DNA from: a bacterium
GTDB taxonomy: Bacteria > Bacillota > Clostridia > Lachnospirales > Lachnospiraceae
Length of the DNA stretch: 34,411 nucleotides
Assembly: GCA_030524485.1 (NCBI GenBank)
Contig: JAUNGR010000012.1
Location: 1-34,411 of the forward strand
Direction: 5' to 3'
Shown here: positions 32,522 to 34,411 of the stretch, piece by piece
Layout: every line of letters starts with the position of its first letter
How positions within the stretch are numbered: position 1 is the stretch's first letter
The notes under the pieces: generated by a model
The model's input: only the letters and a program-made list of their open reading frames with translations
Database searches by the model: none
What the model was told of the DNA's origin: nothing
Position numbers and translations under genes: made by a program

Positions 32522-33337
32522 ATGAATTATATGCTCTCTCTGTTGAAAGAGATTGTCGCAAAGAGACGGCTTATCTGGGATTTGTCAAAGGCAGACTTTA
32601 AAAAACGTTTTGTCGGTTCCTATTTTGGAATTGTATGGATGTTCATTCAGCCCATTGTCACCGTGTTCATTTATTGGTTTATTTTTGGTGAGTATGGCTT
32701 TAAGAGCACGCCGCCGATTCCAAACGCTTCCTATGTCATTTGGTTGGTTCCGGGTATTGTGCCTTGGTTTTTCTTCAGCGAGGCGTTGAACACGGGAACA
32801 AACTGCTTGCAGGAGTACAACTATCTGGTCAAGAAGGTGGTCTTTCGGGTGGAAATTTTGCCCATCATCAAATTGATTTCTGCTCTGATTGTTCATGCCT
32901 TCTTTGTGTTGATTATGTTTGCCCTAAATCTGATTTCTGGAAAGATGCCACTCATCACTTGGATTCAGGTGCTTTATTACAGTTTTGCGGCCGGAATGCT
33001 GGCGTTGGCACTCTCGTATTTTACCAGCTCGGTGCAGGTATTCTTTAAAGATATGTCGCAGATTGTGAGCATTTGCCTGCAGTTTGGCATGTGGATGGCA
33101 CCGATTATGTACGATGAGGGAATGTTTAGCGACAAAGCACCGTGGGTAGCCACTGTGTTGAAGTTGAATCCCTTCTATTATATTGTGGCAGGATATCGAG
33201 ACAGTATGCTCACCGGAGATTGGTTCTTTGAGAGACCGAGACTGACTCTGTACTACTGGGCTGTGACTCTTATCCTGTTGTTGTTTGGCTTAAAGATATT
33301 CAAAAAGCTGCGTCCTCATTTTTCGGATGTGCTGTAG
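32522..33337 (+). CDS. polysaccharide/teichoic acid ABC export permease, Wzm/TagG type
   Basis: This 271-residue protein is the membrane half of an ABC exporter of the ABC-2 type, moving complete glycan chains across the membrane. A hydrophilic start (LIWDLSKADFKKRFVGSYFG) is followed by six hydrophobic spans. The family region VWMFIQPIVTVFIYWFIFGE is present, as is the conserved LNPFYYIVAGYRDSMLTGDW near the end. An ATPase partner (Wzt/TagH) is expected just beyond but manA follows instead; the partner may lie outside the window. A GGAGG ribosome site lies upstream. Confidence 0.9.
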   Translation: MNYMLSLLKEIVAKRRLIWDLSKADFKKRFVGSYFGIVWMFIQPIVTVFIYWFIFGEYGFKSTPPIPNASYVIWLVPGIVPWFFFSEALNTGTNCLQEYNYLVKKVVFRVEILPIIKLISALIVHAFFVLIMFALNLISGKMPLITWIQVLYYSFAAGMLALALSYFTSSVQVFFKDMSQIVSICLQFGMWMAPIMYDEGMFSDKAPWVATVLKLNPFYYIVAGYRDSMLTGDWFFERPRLTLYYWAVTLILLLFGLKIFKKLRPHFSDVL

Positions 33338-33407
33338 TGGCTGAGAAAAGCTGGCGGAGGGGAGCACAGAGGGGACAAGAAAGAATGGGAGAAAGGCGGG
33401 AAAGTAG

Positions 33408-34340
33408 ATGAAGGAAATGATTTTTTTGGAGCCGGTGTTTAAGGAGGTTCTCTGGGGTGGAAATAAACTGAGAACGGAATTTGGATATGACATTCCGAGT
33501 GACCACACCGGTGAGGGTTGGATGATCAGTGCCCACAAGAATGGAGATTGCCGCATTGCGAGTGGCTGCTATCAGGGAAAAACTCTTAGTTGGCTGTGGG
33601 AGAATCACAGGGAGTTGTTTGGAAACCTTGAGGGGGAAGTGTTTCCTCTTTTGGTGAAGATTATTGATGCGAAGGAGAATCTGAGCATTCAGGTGCATCC
33701 GGACGATGCTTACGCTGCCACCCATGAGAATGGAGCCTTAGGAAAGACAGAGTGCTGGTATGTGCTGGATTGCGATGCGGACAGCACCATTGTAGTGGGA
33801 CACAATGCCAAGAACAAGGCGGAACTCAAGGAAATGATAGAAGAGAAACGTTGGATGGACCTGATTCGGATTCGCCCTCTGCACAAAGGAGATTTCTTCC
33901 AAATCAATCCAGGAACGGTACACGCAATTCGAGGTGGAAGTCTGATTTTGGAGATTCAGCAGAGCAGTGACATTACCTATCGGCTCTATGATTATGACCG
34001 CTTACAGAATGGAAAGCCGAGGGAGCTGCATCTGCAAAAGAGCATAGATGTGATTCGCTGCCCGCATGAGGACGATGCCTTTGAGCCGAAAAAAATCAGT
34101 GGAGATGGGTATCAAGCAGAGATTTTGATGCGTTGTCCCTTCTATACCGTGACGAAGGTGACGGTTGTGGATAAGGCGGAGTTTGTGCAGAACCAGCCCT
34201 TTGCGATGATCAGTGTGATGGAGGGCGAAGGAGAGCTGGATGGGGTGAAAATCCGAAAGGGGATGAATTTGATTTTGCCGAGTGGGTATGGAACTTATAC
34301 CGTGGAGGGGCAGGTTGAATTTATGCTTTCGGGGGTGTGA
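33408..34340 (+). CDS. manA: mannose-6-phosphate isomerase, class I
   Basis: This zinc enzyme interconverts mannose-6-phosphate and fructose-6-phosphate, supplying mannose for nucleotide-sugar synthesis or for catabolism. The 310-residue length is that of the short Bacillus-type form. The metal-ligand segments are visible: IQVHPDDAYA, GKTECWYVLD and INPGTVHAIRGGSLILEIQQ, followed by SDITYRLYDYDR. It lies 70 bases after the ABC permease gene with purine-rich DNA between (including GGAGAAAGGCGGG). It may provide mannose for the surface glycan, although no GDP-mannose gene is present here. Confidence 0.94.
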   Translation: MKEMIFLEPVFKEVLWGGNKLRTEFGYDIPSDHTGEGWMISAHKNGDCRIASGCYQGKTLSWLWENHRELFGNLEGEVFPLLVKIIDAKENLSIQVHPDDAYAATHENGALGKTECWYVLDCDADSTIVVGHNAKNKAELKEMIEEKRWMDLIRIRPLHKGDFFQINPGTVHAIRGGSLILEIQQSSDITYRLYDYDRLQNGKPRELHLQKSIDVIRCPHEDDAFEPKKISGDGYQAEILMRCPFYTVTKVTVVDKAEFVQNQPFAMISVMEGEGELDGVKIRKGMNLILPSGYGTYTVEGQVEFMLSGV

Positions 34341-34411
34341 GCATCCCGCTAAGATTGTGGAAAAGTTCCGCCGAGCTGCGGGTGAGGAACCGCTGAGGTA
34401 GTGGCAGAGTT

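Overview
The window reads as chromosomal DNA of a Gram-positive, low-to-medium GC Clostridia, most likely a gut-type Lachnospiraceae. This is inferred from gene content: a type 2-like LeuA, a GlmM-type mutase, a CUT1 sugar operon without its own ATPase, LicD/Wzx/Wzm surface-polysaccharide genes and a DUF3810 protein. AGGAGG-like ribosome sites and TTGACA/TATAAT promoters fit the same picture. No tRNA, rRNA, CRISPR array, transposase or phage gene was found. Almost every gene is on the + strand; only the signal peptidase is on the - strand.

Left part (1-6.1 kb). rfbB and rfbD make dTDP-L-rhamnose. A 558-base gap follows, holding a long hairpin, a possible 22-residue membrane peptide, a promoter and a strongly structured element (element A) just before glmM. 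After a terminator and a promoter comes an unrecognised membrane protein. Its frame runs through an A7 tract directly beside a second frame that encodes a P-loop-like domain lacking a usual start codon, so the two look like one gene split by a one-base frameshift. A small basic membrane protein follows.

Sugar part (6.1-15.2 kb). A LacI-type regulator precedes a lipoprotein binding protein, two permeases, a GH13 amylosucrase-like enzyme with its sucrose-binding residues intact, and a GH36 alpha-galactosidase. Together they suggest uptake of raffinose-family oligosaccharides, removal of galactose and cleavage of the remaining sucrose. A lone moaC and a bidirectional terminator close this part.

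Middle part (15.2-22.8 kb). Signal peptidase I (- strand) is divergent from a DUF3810 predicted membrane metallopeptidase. Then come glgB with an unusual Lys/Ala-rich C-terminal tail, an MscS channel 3 bases behind it, and leuA preceded by two overlapping tiny reading frames.

Surface-polysaccharide part (22.8-34.3 kb). The order is glf (UDP-galactofuranose supply), licD, a sugar-nucleotide-type cytidylyltransferase, a Wzx-like flippase, a GT2, a DPM1-like GT2, DUF2304 and a rhamnosyltransferase-like GT2. A second structured element (element B) follows, then a DUF2142 membrane protein, a promoter, rfbC, a Wzm-type ABC permease and manA. Rhamnose supply, galactofuranose supply, phospho-substituent transfer, lipid-linked glycosylation and two export routes all occur in this stretch. 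rfbA and the Wzt ATPase are not in the window. The last 71 bases (34341-34411) show no feature.

The points most worth a second look are the split membrane/P-loop gene at 4237-5848, the related structured elements A and B, the histone-like tail of GlgB and the leuA leader.
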